Shown here: positions 51,218 to 59,569 of the stretch, in pieces
Numbering within the stretch: the stretch's first letter is position 1
Layout of the letters: every line of letters begins with the position of its first letter
Origin: Phytomonospora sp040655735
GTDB lineage: Bacteria > Actinomycetota > Actinomycetes > Mycobacteriales > Micromonosporaceae
DNA length: 64,000 nucleotides
Assembly (NCBI RefSeq): GCF_040655735.1
Contig: NZ_JBFAKK010000008.1
Location: 186,001-250,000 of the forward strand
Reading direction: 5' to 3'
The notes under the pieces: model-generated
Told to the model about the DNA's origin: nothing
The model's input: the letters and a program-made list of their open reading frames with translations, nothing else
The model's database searches: none
Made by a program: the position numbers and the translations under genes

Positions 51218-52369
51218 ATGCAATCGCCGCAGAAGCTCCCCGTGGCGCACGCGGCTCGCAAGCCGGAGCGCGCCCCCGTCGAGCTCAAGACCGCAGACCT
51301 TCTGCCGATCGTCATGAACTACGACGACGACATGGACGCCTTCGACGTCATCGACGCCCTCGCGCTCGGCCCCTACGTCCGCGGCGACTACCCGCACGCC
51401 CGCTCCAAGTGGATCAACCGGATCCGCAAGGACGCGACCCTGCTCCCTCCGGACGCGCACATCCTCCGCACCGCCGAGCAGGGCGGCCAGCACGCGTTCC
51501 TCGCCTCCGGCGAGAACTGGCTGCTCCAGTCGATCCGCTGGTCGAGCGGCAACGGCCGGGTCCGGGTCAGCGCCCGCACCGCCGAACTCGCCGAGACGAT
51601 CCTCAAGGCCGCCACCGAAGGCGTCGAGGAACCCGAACCCGAAGACGACGACACCGTCATCGACATCGGCTTCTGGCACATGTCGATGCCCCGCGCCAAC
51701 CGCCTCGTGCGCACCATCGAGATCCCCAAGTGGTCCGACATCCGCGGCAACTACGCCTCCGGCTCGGTCGGGCAGCTCGACTCGCTCATGGCCACCACCC
51801 CCGACAACATCTCCGGCCGCCTGCTGCTCCTGCACGGCCCGCCCGGGACGGGCAAGACCACCGCCCTTCGCGCGCTGGCCAACGAGTGGCGCTCGTGGTG
51901 CCGCATGGACTGCGTCCTCGACCCCGAGCTGTTCTTCGGCGATCCGGGCTACCTCCTCCAGGTCGCCCTCGGCGACGAGGACGGCGACGAGGAGGACAAG
52001 AAGTGGCAGCTGCTGCTCATCGAGGACTGCGACGAGCTGATCCGCGGTGAGGCGAAGGCCGCCGCCGGGCAGGCCCTGTCGCGGCTGCTGAACCTCACCG
52101 ACGGCCTCCTCGGCCAAGGCCGCAACCTGCTCATCGGCCTGACCACCAACGAGGACCTCACCCGCCTGCACCCGGCCGTGATCCGCCCGGGCCGCTGCCT
52201 CGCGCAGATCGAGGTCGGCCGCTTCCCCTACGGCGAGGCCGTGAACTGGCTCGGCCGCAACGACGGCATCGCCGGCGGCGGCGTCACCCTCGCCGAACTG
52301 TGCGCGCTGCGCTCGGGCGAGGTGCTCCAGGCGGGCGTCGAGGAACTCCCGACGGGCGCCTACCTGTAA
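51218..52369 (+). CDS. DUF5925-containing AAA ATPase
   Basis: 383 residues. N-terminal ~170 residues fit DUF5925 (LLPIVMNYDDDMDAFDVIDALALGPYVRGDYPHARSKW). AAA core: Walker A GPPGTGKT (207-214), Walker B LLLIEDCDEL, sensor-1 LIGLTTNED, and arginine-finger region HPAVIRPGRCLAQIEV, all intact. Actinobacterial family, function unknown; possibly a remodeller. Divergent from purC, and 62 bases upstream of a second ATPase gene, so an operon is possible although that gene has its own TATCCT. Confidence 0.85.
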   Translation: MQSPQKLPVAHAARKPERAPVELKTADLLPIVMNYDDDMDAFDVIDALALGPYVRGDYPHARSKWINRIRKDATLLPPDAHILRTAEQGGQHAFLASGENWLLQSIRWSSGNGRVRVSARTAELAETILKAATEGVEEPEPEDDDTVIDIGFWHMSMPRANRLVRTIEIPKWSDIRGNYASGSVGQLDSLMATTPDNISGRLLLLHGPPGTGKTTALRALANEWRSWCRMDCVLDPELFFGDPGYLLQVALGDEDGDEEDKKWQLLLIEDCDELIRGEAKAAAGQALSRLLNLTDGLLGQGRNLLIGLTTNEDLTRLHPAVIRPGRCLAQIEVGRFPYGEAVNWLGRNDGIAGGGVTLAELCALRSGEVLQAGVEELPTGAYL

Positions 52370-52431
52370 GCGCCCGCGCGCGCAGGGCCGGTGACCAGGC
52401 GAATGTCCCACCCACGGCCTATCCTGCCGAC

Positions 52432-53580
52432 ATGATCAAGGTCCTGGCCGTCGAGAACTACCGCTCGCTGCGCGACCTCGTCGTGCCGCTCGACGCCATC
52501 ACCGTCGTCACCGGCGCCAACGGCAGCGGCAAGTCGAGCCTCTACCGCGCCCTGCGGCTGCTGTCGGAATGCGCGCGCGGCGGCGCCGTGGCCGCGCTCG
52601 CCGCCGAGGGCGGCCTGCCGTCGACACTGTGGGCCGGACCCGACCACCCACCCCGCGACGGCCACCCCGTCCAAGGCACCGTCCGCGACCGCCCCATCGG
52701 CCTGCGCCTCGGCTTCGCCGCCGACGACTTCGGCTACGCCGTCGACCTCGGTCAGCCGCAACCTTCGCAGTCGGCGTTCAGCCTCGACCCCGAGATCAAG
52801 GTCGAGGCCGTGTGGGCCGGACCCTTCCTGCGGCCGGGAACCCTGCTCGCCGAACGCAACCACGGCCGCATCAAGGTCCGCGACGGCGACGGCGCCTGGG
52901 CCGTCCTCGACCACCGCCTCGCCACTTTCGACAGCATGATCGCCGAACTCGCCGACCCCCGCAACGCCCCCGAACTGCTGGACATGCGCGAACGCATCCG
53001 CGGCTGGCGCTTCTACGACCACCTCCGCACCGACGCCGCCGCGCCCGCCCGCGAGACCCGCATCGGCACCCGCACACCGGTCCTCGGCCACGACGGCGCC
53101 GACCTCGCCGCCGCGCTCCAGACCATCATCGAGATCGGCGACCACGAGGCGCTGGCCGAGGCCGTCGACCGGGCCTTTCCCGGCAGCCGGCTCGGCGTCG
53201 ACCTCGACGGCGGCAGACTCGGCGTGCGGCTGCGCCAGCCCGGCCTGCTGCGGCCGCTGGCGGCCGCGGAACTGTCCGACGGGACCCTGCGCTACCTGCT
53301 GTGGGCCGCGGCGCTGCTCACGCCGCGCCCGCCGGAACTGTTCGTGTGCAACGAACCCGAGACGAGCCTGCACCCCGAACTCATCGCGCCGCTGGCCGGA
53401 CTGATCGCGACCGCCTCGAAGGACACGCAGGTCATCGTCGTCAGCCACTCCGCGCAGCTGGTCGCCGCCCTCGAAGGGCAGGGCGCCGCGACCGTCGAGC
53501 TGCGCAAGGAGGGCGGCCGGACCGTCGTCGCCGGGCAGGGGATCCTCGACGGCCCGCCCTGGCACTGGCCGAAGCGCTAG
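52432..53580 (+). CDS. COG4637-type SMC/ABC-like ATPase
   Basis: 382 residues. Walker A GANGSGKS (28-35) after VENYRSLRDLVVPL; ABC signature-like ELSDGTLRYL; Walker B LFVCNEPETSLHPELIAPL; H-loop VIVVSHSAQLV. This is the OLD/RecF-like head without a TOPRIM or coiled coil, as in COG4637 proteins, linked to DNA repair or defence in some genomes but unassigned here. TATCCT six bases before the ATG. Ends 4 bases from the convergent cysteine dioxygenase. Confidence 0.87.
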   Translation: MIKVLAVENYRSLRDLVVPLDAITVVTGANGSGKSSLYRALRLLSECARGGAVAALAAEGGLPSTLWAGPDHPPRDGHPVQGTVRDRPIGLRLGFAADDFGYAVDLGQPQPSQSAFSLDPEIKVEAVWAGPFLRPGTLLAERNHGRIKVRDGDGAWAVLDHRLATFDSMIAELADPRNAPELLDMRERIRGWRFYDHLRTDAAAPARETRIGTRTPVLGHDGADLAAALQTIIEIGDHEALAEAVDRAFPGSRLGVDLDGGRLGVRLRQPGLLRPLAAAELSDGTLRYLLWAAALLTPRPPELFVCNEPETSLHPELIAPLAGLIATASKDTQVIVVSHSAQLVAALEGQGAATVELRKEGGRTVVAGQGILDGPPWHWPKR

Positions 53581-53584
53581 ACCC

Positions 53585-54049
53585 TCACCAGTCCGCGCCC
53601 GCGCGGCGGATCGCGCCGAGCGACAGCCCCGTCTCGTCGAAGAGATACGACCGCATCCGCACCAGTTTCGGCGCGTACACGTGCACGCTCACCGCCGGTT
53701 CGGTCGAGTCGTTGCGAACGGCGTGGATCGTGCGCGGCGAGACCGAGACCGACTCGCCCTCGGCGACCTCGTGCGAGGACAGGCCGGGGAATTCGCCGGG
53801 AACGACCGTGTACTCGCGCAACCGTCCGGAAACGACGGTGAAGCCCGCTTCGGCCGGCAGGTGGTCGCCGCCGTGGTCGTGCAGCTCGGTGCTCTGGCCG
53901 GGAAGCCAGGCCATCAGCCACGCCTCGTGGTCGTCGGCCGCGACGAGCCGGCGGGCCGTGCGGCTGCGCGTCGAGAAACGCGGTTGCGGGGTGCTCTGGG
54001 CGTAGAAGGCCGAAAGGGCGGAAAGGACGGTATGGGTGAGAGAGCTCAC
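53585..54049 (-). CDS. Cysteine dioxygenase (thiol dioxygenase cupin)
   Basis: 154 residues. Iron ligands His57 and His59 in ELHDHGGD and His109 in PRTIHAVRN, matching the three-His site; a Glu is present in EAGFTVVSGRLRE. This is the bacterial CDO type, which oxidises cysteine (or 3-mercaptopropionate) to a sulfinate. A GTG start with a modest aaagg site. Confidence 0.88.
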   Translation of the reverse strand: MSSLTHTVLSALSAFYAQSTPQPRFSTRSRTARRLVAADDHEAWLMAWLPGQSTELHDHGGDHLPAEAGFTVVSGRLREYTVVPGEFPGLSSHEVAEGESVSVSPRTIHAVRNDSTEPAVSVHVYAPKLVRMRSYLFDETGLSLGAIRRAGADW

Positions 54050-54274
54050 GAGAGACCTTTGTGGACGGTGCCCGAATTCACGGGCAGGATCGGCTGTCGG
54101 CTGCTGGGGCTAACAACAGCGACAACAGGCGCCAGATGTGTCGGCGATCACTCGAATGAGGTCCACAATCGGCCATGTTAACGCACAGAGAGTCCGATGC
54201 GTTGTCACGCTGTGCTGATTTCTTAATGGAAGCGCGAAAAACCTCCGTTCCGGGCTTCAGTTGTCCCCCGAACG

Positions 54275-54317
54275 TGCAGTAGTCTCGCCGATGGTCCGCC
54301 CGCTGAAGAAGGAGCGA
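54275..54317 (+). promoter_or_regulatory. Leader of NlpC/P60 gene 1, conserved with that of gene 2
   Basis: tgcagta followed by a ctcgc core, a ggt, a gctgA and aaggagc in the same order and almost the same spacing is found at 58390-58434 before the paralogue. The rest of the 268-base gap (54050-54274) has nothing I can name. Confidence 0.5.
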
Positions 54318-55304
54318 ATGTTGCTCGGGAAAGCAGCACGCAGCACGTCACGTCTACGCGCGTTGGGAATTGTCGCGCTCGCTGCGGTCGGAGTCCTCAT
54401 CTCCTCATCCCCTGTCTCGGCCGATCCGGTCGACGACAAGGAGAAGCAGATGGAGGAGCAGTACCACGACCTCGAGGCGATCATCGAGGACTACAACAAG
54501 GTGAACCTTGAGTTCAAGGACACCAAACGCAAGATCGCCAAGCTCGAGAAGAAGCTCGCGCCCTTCGAGGAGCAGCTCGACGTCCTCTACGAGGAGGTCG
54601 GCAAGATCGCCTCCGCCTCGTACATGGGCGGCAACATGTCCGGCCTGACCGCCGTCTTCACGACCGGCTCGGCCGACAACCTCGCCGACCGCATCACCCT
54701 TCTCGACCAGGTGACCGTCGACGACCACGACGCCATCGAGGCCCTCAACGAGGCCAAGGCCGAACTCGACGAGCAGAAGCGCGTCCTCGACGGCCTGTAC
54801 GAGACGCAGTCGGAGCAGGAGGAGGAGCTTCGCTCCAAGAAGGAGACGATCGAGACCGATCTCGACCGGCTCCAGGAAGAGCGCGAGACCGCCTACCGCG
54901 ACTCCCGCGGCATCGCCGACGACGGCTGGGTTCCGCCCTACGTGCCCGGTGACCGCGGCGAGGTCGTCCGCTTCGCGCTGAAGCAGGACGGCGAGCCCTA
55001 CATCTTCGCCTCCGCCGGACCCGACGGATGGGACTGCTCCGGGCTCACGCTCGGCGCGTGGAGCCAGGTCGGAGTGAACCTGCCCCACAACGCCGAAGCC
55101 CAGTGGAACATGGTCCAGCACATCTCCCGCGATGAGCTGCAACCCGGCGACCTGGTGTTCTACAACGGACTCAGCCACGTCGCCCTCTACATCGGCGACG
55201 GCCACGTCATCCACGCGGCGACGAACTACTCGAACGTCTACATGACGACCATCGACGCCGCCGCCAGCGACTACTACGGGGCGGGCCGCATCCCCGGCTG
55301 GTAA
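54318..55304 (+). CDS. Secreted NlpC/P60 peptidoglycan hydrolase with coiled coil, copy 1
   Basis: 328 residues from ATG 54318 with aaggagcg. Sec signal peptide of ~35 residues (LGIVALAAVGVLISSSPVSA|D). Residues ~40-195 are a heptad-rich Glu/Lys coiled coil, as in RipA/CwlO-type endopeptidases. The C-terminal NlpC/P60 domain has catalytic Cys240 (GWDCSGL), His in LSHVALYIGDGHVIHA. It should cut D-Glu-mDAP-type stem peptides in the cell wall, needing activation because the coiled coil usually masks it. It has a paralogue at 58435. Confidence 0.93.
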   Translation: MLLGKAARSTSRLRALGIVALAAVGVLISSSPVSADPVDDKEKQMEEQYHDLEAIIEDYNKVNLEFKDTKRKIAKLEKKLAPFEEQLDVLYEEVGKIASASYMGGNMSGLTAVFTTGSADNLADRITLLDQVTVDDHDAIEALNEAKAELDEQKRVLDGLYETQSEQEEELRSKKETIETDLDRLQEERETAYRDSRGIADDGWVPPYVPGDRGEVVRFALKQDGEPYIFASAGPDGWDCSGLTLGAWSQVGVNLPHNAEAQWNMVQHISRDELQPGDLVFYNGLSHVALYIGDGHVIHAATNYSNVYMTTIDAAASDYYGAGRIPGW

Positions 55305-55377
55305 CGGGTCGGGTGCACGACGGCGTTCCGCGCCGCCGGGCCGCCGCACCGCACACAGGAACACCGACACACAGACT

Positions 55378-55426
55378 CCAATGCCCCCGCCCCCACCTGC
55401 CCCCGGGTGGCCCGCGGGGGCATTGG
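55378..55426 (+). terminator. Hairpin terminator of NlpC copy 1
   Basis: Perfect 13-bp stem ccaatgcccccgc/gcgggggcattgg enclosing a smaller ccacc/ggtgg stem; 74 bases after the stop codon. Confidence 0.8.
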
Positions 55427-55625
55427 TCTGGGCTGACAATTGCTCGCTTCGCTCGCGGGTGGGGGAGACTCCGTCTCCACCCACACCCCCTCTGGGTTGG
55501 TTCGGCGGGGTGAGGTGCTCCTGGATGGGTTGGCGTGGGCGGTGCGCCCCGCCCGTCACCTGCCGGTTTGTCATCGTGCGCGCGGGCGGATGGGTTTGCG
55601 GCGGTGGGAGGCTCTGCCGCCACCT

Positions 55626-55667
55626 GCCACCCGCCACCCGCCACCCGCCACCCGCCACCCGCCACCC
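55626..55667. repeat. Six tandem 7-mers (gccaccc)
   Basis: Six perfect consecutive copies with a degenerate unit before them; likely to vary in copy number. Confidence 0.85.
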
Positions 55668-55841
55668 GCGGCGGCGCCACGCGGCCGGTTTGTGATCGCG
55701 CTCGCCGGTCCCGGCAGTGGGAAAAGGGTCCCTCTCCCACTCTCTGAGCCGCCTCTGTTCTGCGGCGGGCATGGGCGGCACTTCCTTGCGGCGTTTCCCG
55801 GCGAAGCGCCGTTTCCGCAACGCGAAGCTTCAAACTTCCAG

Positions 55842-55913
55842 CAGCAGCCCAGCAGCCCAGCAGCCCAGCAGCCCAGCAGCCCAGCAGCCCAGCAGCCCAG
55901 CAGCCCAGCAGCC
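55842..55913. repeat. Nine tandem 8-mers (cagcagcc)
   Basis: Nine perfect copies in 72 bases, followed by a partial copy. Not a multiple of three and outside any credible gene. Confidence 0.9.
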
Positions 55914-56340
55914 CAGCCCTGGAGCCCAGCGCCCTGCGGCCCGGAGGACCGGCGGTGGCGAGCCCCGCCCGTCACCTGCGGGCTTGTTACCGGGCGCGCC
56001 CTGGTCCGGCGTGAGGGAAGGGGGCCATCTTGTCGTCGCCGCGAGCTGCCGTTCAGTTCCCGCGAGGGGTTGCGGCCATACTCTGTCGCCGGTGTTCCCC
56101 AGCGGAGTTCTTCCGGAGTGCGAAGCCCCTGGCTGGCGGGCTGGCCGGATGGCGTTGTGTGTCGCCCGTTTTGGCGGGCCGGCTCCCCCTCCCGCGTTGC
56201 CGCCAGTCGGATTCGCTCGTTGCCCGCTCGTCGTTGGCTTGTGAGCGCCGGCCATCCGGCGCAAGTCTTCTGGCCCCGGCACCGGCATCAGTACCCGGGC
56301 GCGGCCGGTCCCGCGTGTCATCCGCGCCTGATGTGTTCGG

Positions 56341-56376
56341 CCCGCCGTGCCCGCCGTGCCCGCCGTGCCCGCCTTG
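56341..56376. repeat. Tandem 9-mers (cccgccgtg)
   Basis: Three perfect copies plus one with a single change (cccgccttg). Confidence 0.8.
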
Positions 56377-56501
56377 CACCGTTCGGCCACCGCGCGCAGG
56401 GCCCATCCGTTGTCGGGTGCCGCCGGTCGGCTGCGCAATGCCCCCGGCCCCGGCCGTTCGGTGGTCCACAGTAGACCCGCGACGCGTCTAGGCTGGTGGA
56501 C

Positions 56502-56759
56502 ATGGACGTCGGGCTGATCGTGCTTGTCTCGATAGTGGTGGTCGTCGGGGTGCTGGCCGCGTGGGGAGCTGTCGGGGCGTTCCGGTCCGCTCGGCGCAGA
56601 CGTCGTGTCGACCGTGACCCGCGAGCAGTGTGGAAGGGCGGGCGGAAGGTGCTGCCCGAAGACCTCAAGCGCGTGCGGTACCGCGATACGGACGGCCGTT
56701 CCAATCCGCGCTCCTACCCCGGCACCGGCACGGGTACTGACACCGAGAACACCCTGTGA
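56502..56759 (+). CDS. Small membrane protein with basic tail
   Basis: 85 residues. N-terminal membrane helix (VGLIVLVSIVVVVGVLAAWGAVGAF) followed by SARRRRRVDRD and a polar tail with a GTGTGTDT repeat. TAGGCT seven bases upstream of the ATG at 56502. Function unknown. Confidence 0.65.
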   Translation: MDVGLIVLVSIVVVVGVLAAWGAVGAFRSARRRRRVDRDPRAVWKGGRKVLPEDLKRVRYRDTDGRSNPRSYPGTGTGTDTENTL

Positions 56760-56817
56760 CGAGCGTTCCCGCCCGCCCGCCCGTCCGCACCATCGTCGGC
56801 CGATTCCCTCCGCCGAG

Positions 56818-57360
56818 CTAATCCCAGCCGTACTCGCCGTAGATCGCCGTCGCGAAGTGGATACCGCGATCCAGGTGCTCGACGTAACCGGTGTCCTTCA
56901 CGGTCATCGTGAACTCCGCATGCGGGTAGTCGTCGAGCCGTAGGCGGGCTTGGCGTCGTTTGTAGTCGGCGATGTCGAAGGGCTCGTCGAAGTCCTCGAA
57001 GCCGTTCTCCTCGAACTCGGCTATCTCCTCGTCCTCGTACTCCCACGGCGGCGGCAGGCTCTTCATGGCGCCCAGGCGGTAGTCGGTGACGATGGCGAGG
57101 GCCTCGGCGTAGAAGGCCTCGGGCCTGCGTTCGGCCTGGAGGTACTCGACGCCGTCGAGCAGGTTGATGCTCAGCCGCTTCACACCGTAGGTCTTCATGA
57201 GCCGGCGCGCGGTGGCCTTGTCGGCGGCCCGGATCTCGGCGGCCTGTGCCGGCGTGAGGTCGATGCGGGCGCCCCGGTCGAGGTCGTGGAGACGCCGGAA
57301 CTCCCCGGCGAGTTCGAGATCGTTCGCGAAGGCCTCGACCCGGCTCAGCGGCACGTGCAC
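56818..57360 (-). CDS. Hypothetical soluble protein, possibly 5'-truncated
   Basis: 180 residues from GTG 57360 (VHVPLSRVEAFANDLELAGEF...); GTG 57354 is also possible. Acidic, with a natural-looking middle (RRLMKTYGVKRLSINLLDGVEYLQAERRPEAFYAEALAIVTDYR) and a strongly acidic EYEDEEIAEFEENGFEDFDEPFD segment. Open sequence upstream of 57360 overlaps an HxlR remnant on the other strand, so the true 5' end may have been lost by recombination. Family not recognised. Confidence 0.6.
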   Translation of the reverse strand: MHVPLSRVEAFANDLELAGEFRRLHDLDRGARIDLTPAQAAEIRAADKATARRLMKTYGVKRLSINLLDGVEYLQAERRPEAFYAEALAIVTDYRLGAMKSLPPPWEYEDEEIAEFEENGFEDFDEPFDIADYKRRQARLRLDDYPHAEFTMTVKDTGYVEHLDRGIHFATAIYGEYGWD

Positions 57361-57384
57361 CCGGTCTACGCCGTGCCACCGTCC

Positions 57385-57597
57385 ATGATCGACACCGCGA
57401 CCGAACTCACCCGATCGCTGCACGGGATCGCCGGCAACCTCCTCTCCCAGCGACTGCGAACCCTTGAGGCCGCGGGGATCGTCGAACGGCGGCTCGGGGA
57501 CGCCGGAGTCCTCTACGCCCTGACCCCTTGGGGCGCTGGGCTTCGGGAGCCGATCGAAGGACTCGCGCGGTGGGGGATACCGCTGATGGTGACCGGG
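57385..57597 (+). pseudogene. HxlR-family winged-helix remnant, N-terminus missing
   Basis: About 70 codons encode a clear HxlR winged helix without its first helix: TRSLHGIAGNLLSQRLRTLEAAGIVERR, a short wing, then LYALTPWGAGLREPIEGLARWG. No own promoter or complete start is seen. It sits back-to-back with the minus gene at 57360. It is in frame with the following gene, so a fused product starting at 57385 cannot be excluded. Confidence 0.65.
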
Positions 57598-57693
57598 CGG
57601 GGCGGCGACGCGTTCGAGCCGCGCGGTCTTTCCGGCCGGGGCCCCACCGAAATCCCGTTCCGTCTAGGCGAACCGCCGGGCAGACTCCTTACC

Positions 57694-58206
57694 GTGCCCG
57701 AGTCCGAACCCACTCCTCATCCCCTGTGGTGCATGGTCGCCAACGTCGTCCCCGAGCGCCCGCTCGCCGACGCCGACGGCGAAGTCGCCCGCATGCGGGG
57801 CCTGCGGCTCTTCAGTCCCGGCGCGAAGCTGTACGTGCTCGGCGCGTTCAGTGGGGACGGCGGCGAGAAGATCAAGGTCGTCGGCCGCTGCCGGCGGGGC
57901 GGCAATCGGCGTTATGTGCCGGCGATCGTGCTGCGCAAGTGGCTGGGCGGCTGGCGGGTGCGGGCCGTGTACAGCCCGGCCGCCCTGCACCGTCTACATC
58001 AGACCGGACCCGGGTGGTTCAGGTCCCCCGACGTGGACCTCGGCGATGAGAAGCGCGCCGAACTGGAAGGCCTCGCCTGCCGGCACTCCCGCATGGCGCG
58101 CGCCGAGCGGGCGTCGTCGCGTTGGTGGGTCGAGGGCGGATTCGCCGAAGTGGACACCGACTGCGGTGTGCACGGGGCCGAGTGCGCCGGAATGCGTCTG
58201 CGTTAG
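57694..58206 (+). CDS. Conserved-looking actinobacterial protein, hypothetical
   Basis: 170 residues from GTG 57694. Core text WCMVANVVPERPLADADGEVARMRGLRLFSPGAKLYVLGAF...KVVGRCRRGGNRRYVPAIVLRKWLGGWRVRAVYSPAAL resembles a widespread uncharacterised actinobacterial family that I remember by pattern, with small beta-rich domain. Cys near the C-terminus (TDCGVHGAECAG). The start choice is uncertain because the frame continues upstream into the HxlR remnant. Confidence 0.65.
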   Translation: MPESEPTPHPLWCMVANVVPERPLADADGEVARMRGLRLFSPGAKLYVLGAFSGDGGEKIKVVGRCRRGGNRRYVPAIVLRKWLGGWRVRAVYSPAALHRLHQTGPGWFRSPDVDLGDEKRAELEGLACRHSRMARAERASSRWWVEGGFAEVDTDCGVHGAECAGMRLR

Positions 58207-58434
58207 GACCGTGCCCGATCCCCGCTATGGCGGCGATCCCGGCGTTCGCGCGCTCCGCGATGCGACTCACCGTCACCTTTCCTTCACTCTCGCGACACGC
58301 CGTCCGGTCTCCTTCACCCCAGTTGATCAGGCCATCCATCACCGGGCCCTGGTCCGTTCGGGTGAGAGTCCCACTTCGGGCGACCCCGATGCAGTACGCT
58401 CGCTGACGGTTCGATAGCTGATAAGGAGCAACTC

Positions 58435-59421
58435 TTGCTCGGCAAAACAGCACGCAACGCGAGCCGTGGGCTCCGCGCGTTCGGGATCATCGCCCTGGCA
58501 ACGGGAGCACTCGTGCTCTCGGCGGCCCCGGCGTACGCCGATCCGACCGACAAGATCGAAGACGAGATCGACAAGCAGTTCCACGATCTCGAAGCGGTGA
58601 TCGAGGACTACAACAAGGTGAGCATCGAGTTCAAGGAGACCAAGAAGAAGGTCGCCAAACTCGAAAAGGAGCTCAAGCCTTTCGAGGAACAGCTCGAGGT
58701 GCTCTACCAGAAGGTCGACGTCATCGCGTCGAACGCCTACATGGGCGGCCCCGTGTCGGGCATGACGGCCGTGTTCACCACCGGCTCCCCCGACACCCTC
58801 GCCGACCGCATCACCCTCCTCGACCAGGCCACCGCCGACGACGCCGACGCCATCGCCGAACTCAACACGGCCAAGTCGGACCTCGACGAGCGCAAGGCGG
58901 TCCTCGACGGGCTCTACGAGACCCAGTCCGAGCAGGAAGCCGAGCTCAAGGAGAAGAAGGAGTCGATCAAGGCCGACCTCGATCGCCTCTCCGACGAACG
59001 CGACACGGCCTACCGCGACTCGCGGGGCCTGTCCGACGACGCCTTCGTTCCCCCGCACGTCCCCGGTGAGCGCGGCAAGGTCGTCGAGTTCGCGCTGGCA
59101 CAGCAGGGCGACGCCTACGACATGAACGCCTCGGGCCCCGACGTGTGGGACTGCTCGGGCCTCACCATGGGCGCCTGGCAGCAGGCCGGCGTCAACCTCC
59201 CCCACAACGCCGCGGCGCAGTGGGCCATGATGCAGCACGTTTCCCGTGACGAGCTCATGCCCGGCGACCTGGTGTTCTACAACGGTTTGAACCACGTGGC
59301 CATGTACATCGGCGACGACCACGTCGTGCACGCCTCGACCTACGGCGTCGGCGTGATCGTCTCGACCGTCGACCAGGGCGGCAGCCCGTACTACGGCGCC
59401 GGACGGCCCGCCGGCTGGTAG
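58435..59421 (+). CDS. Secreted NlpC/P60 peptidoglycan hydrolase with coiled coil, copy 2
   Basis: 328 residues; paralogue of the gene at 54318, colinear over the whole length with the same domain order and catalytic Cys240 (VWDCSGL), His287 and His299 (NHVAMYIGDDHVVHA). The signal peptide ends AYA|D near residue 35. The start is TTG: where copy 1 has ATG, this copy has CTC, and the next codon TTG is the first usable start, 8 bases after aaggag, so translation is likely weaker. Expected to cleave wall stem peptides like copy 1; different expression level may be the point of the duplication. Confidence 0.92.
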   Translation: MLGKTARNASRGLRAFGIIALATGALVLSAAPAYADPTDKIEDEIDKQFHDLEAVIEDYNKVSIEFKETKKKVAKLEKELKPFEEQLEVLYQKVDVIASNAYMGGPVSGMTAVFTTGSPDTLADRITLLDQATADDADAIAELNTAKSDLDERKAVLDGLYETQSEQEAELKEKKESIKADLDRLSDERDTAYRDSRGLSDDAFVPPHVPGERGKVVEFALAQQGDAYDMNASGPDVWDCSGLTMGAWQQAGVNLPHNAAAQWAMMQHVSRDELMPGDLVFYNGLNHVAMYIGDDHVVHASTYGVGVIVSTVDQGGSPYYGAGRPAGW

Positions 59422-59441
59422 GCGCGTCCCGTTTTGCGCAT

Positions 59442-59490
59442 GGACCGGTCCCGGACATCATCGGGGGCCGGTCCCTCTTCTTTTCTCCCA
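59442..59490 (+). terminator. Rho-independent terminator of NlpC copy 2
   Basis: Stem ggaccgg/ccggtcc with inner cccg/cggg, followed by a ctcttcttttct pyrimidine tail. Confidence 0.85.
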
Positions 59491-59569
59491 GGTTTCGCTC
59501 TCATGTGGACGGTGGCGTCCGCGCGCTGAGAGTCGGGAAGCACGCCCCGAGGCGACCGCGCCGCCGCGC

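Larger units (their letters stand above)
55305..56501. other. 1.2 kb gene-free, repeat-rich stretch
   Basis: No protein-like frame. It contains the terminator at 55378, three unrelated short tandem repeats (55626, 55842, 56341), and a dispersed duplicate phrase gcccgtcacctgc near 55550 and 55968. Base composition is very GC-rich with imperfect copies of short words throughout. Confidence 0.6.

Noticed and set aside
54050..54317. c-di-AMP (ydaO-type) riboswitch before the wall hydrolase
   Set aside because: I could not find the expected conserved pairs or sequence.
55626..56376. CRISPR array
   Set aside because: Head-to-tail repeats of 7-9 bases without spacers and no cas gene.
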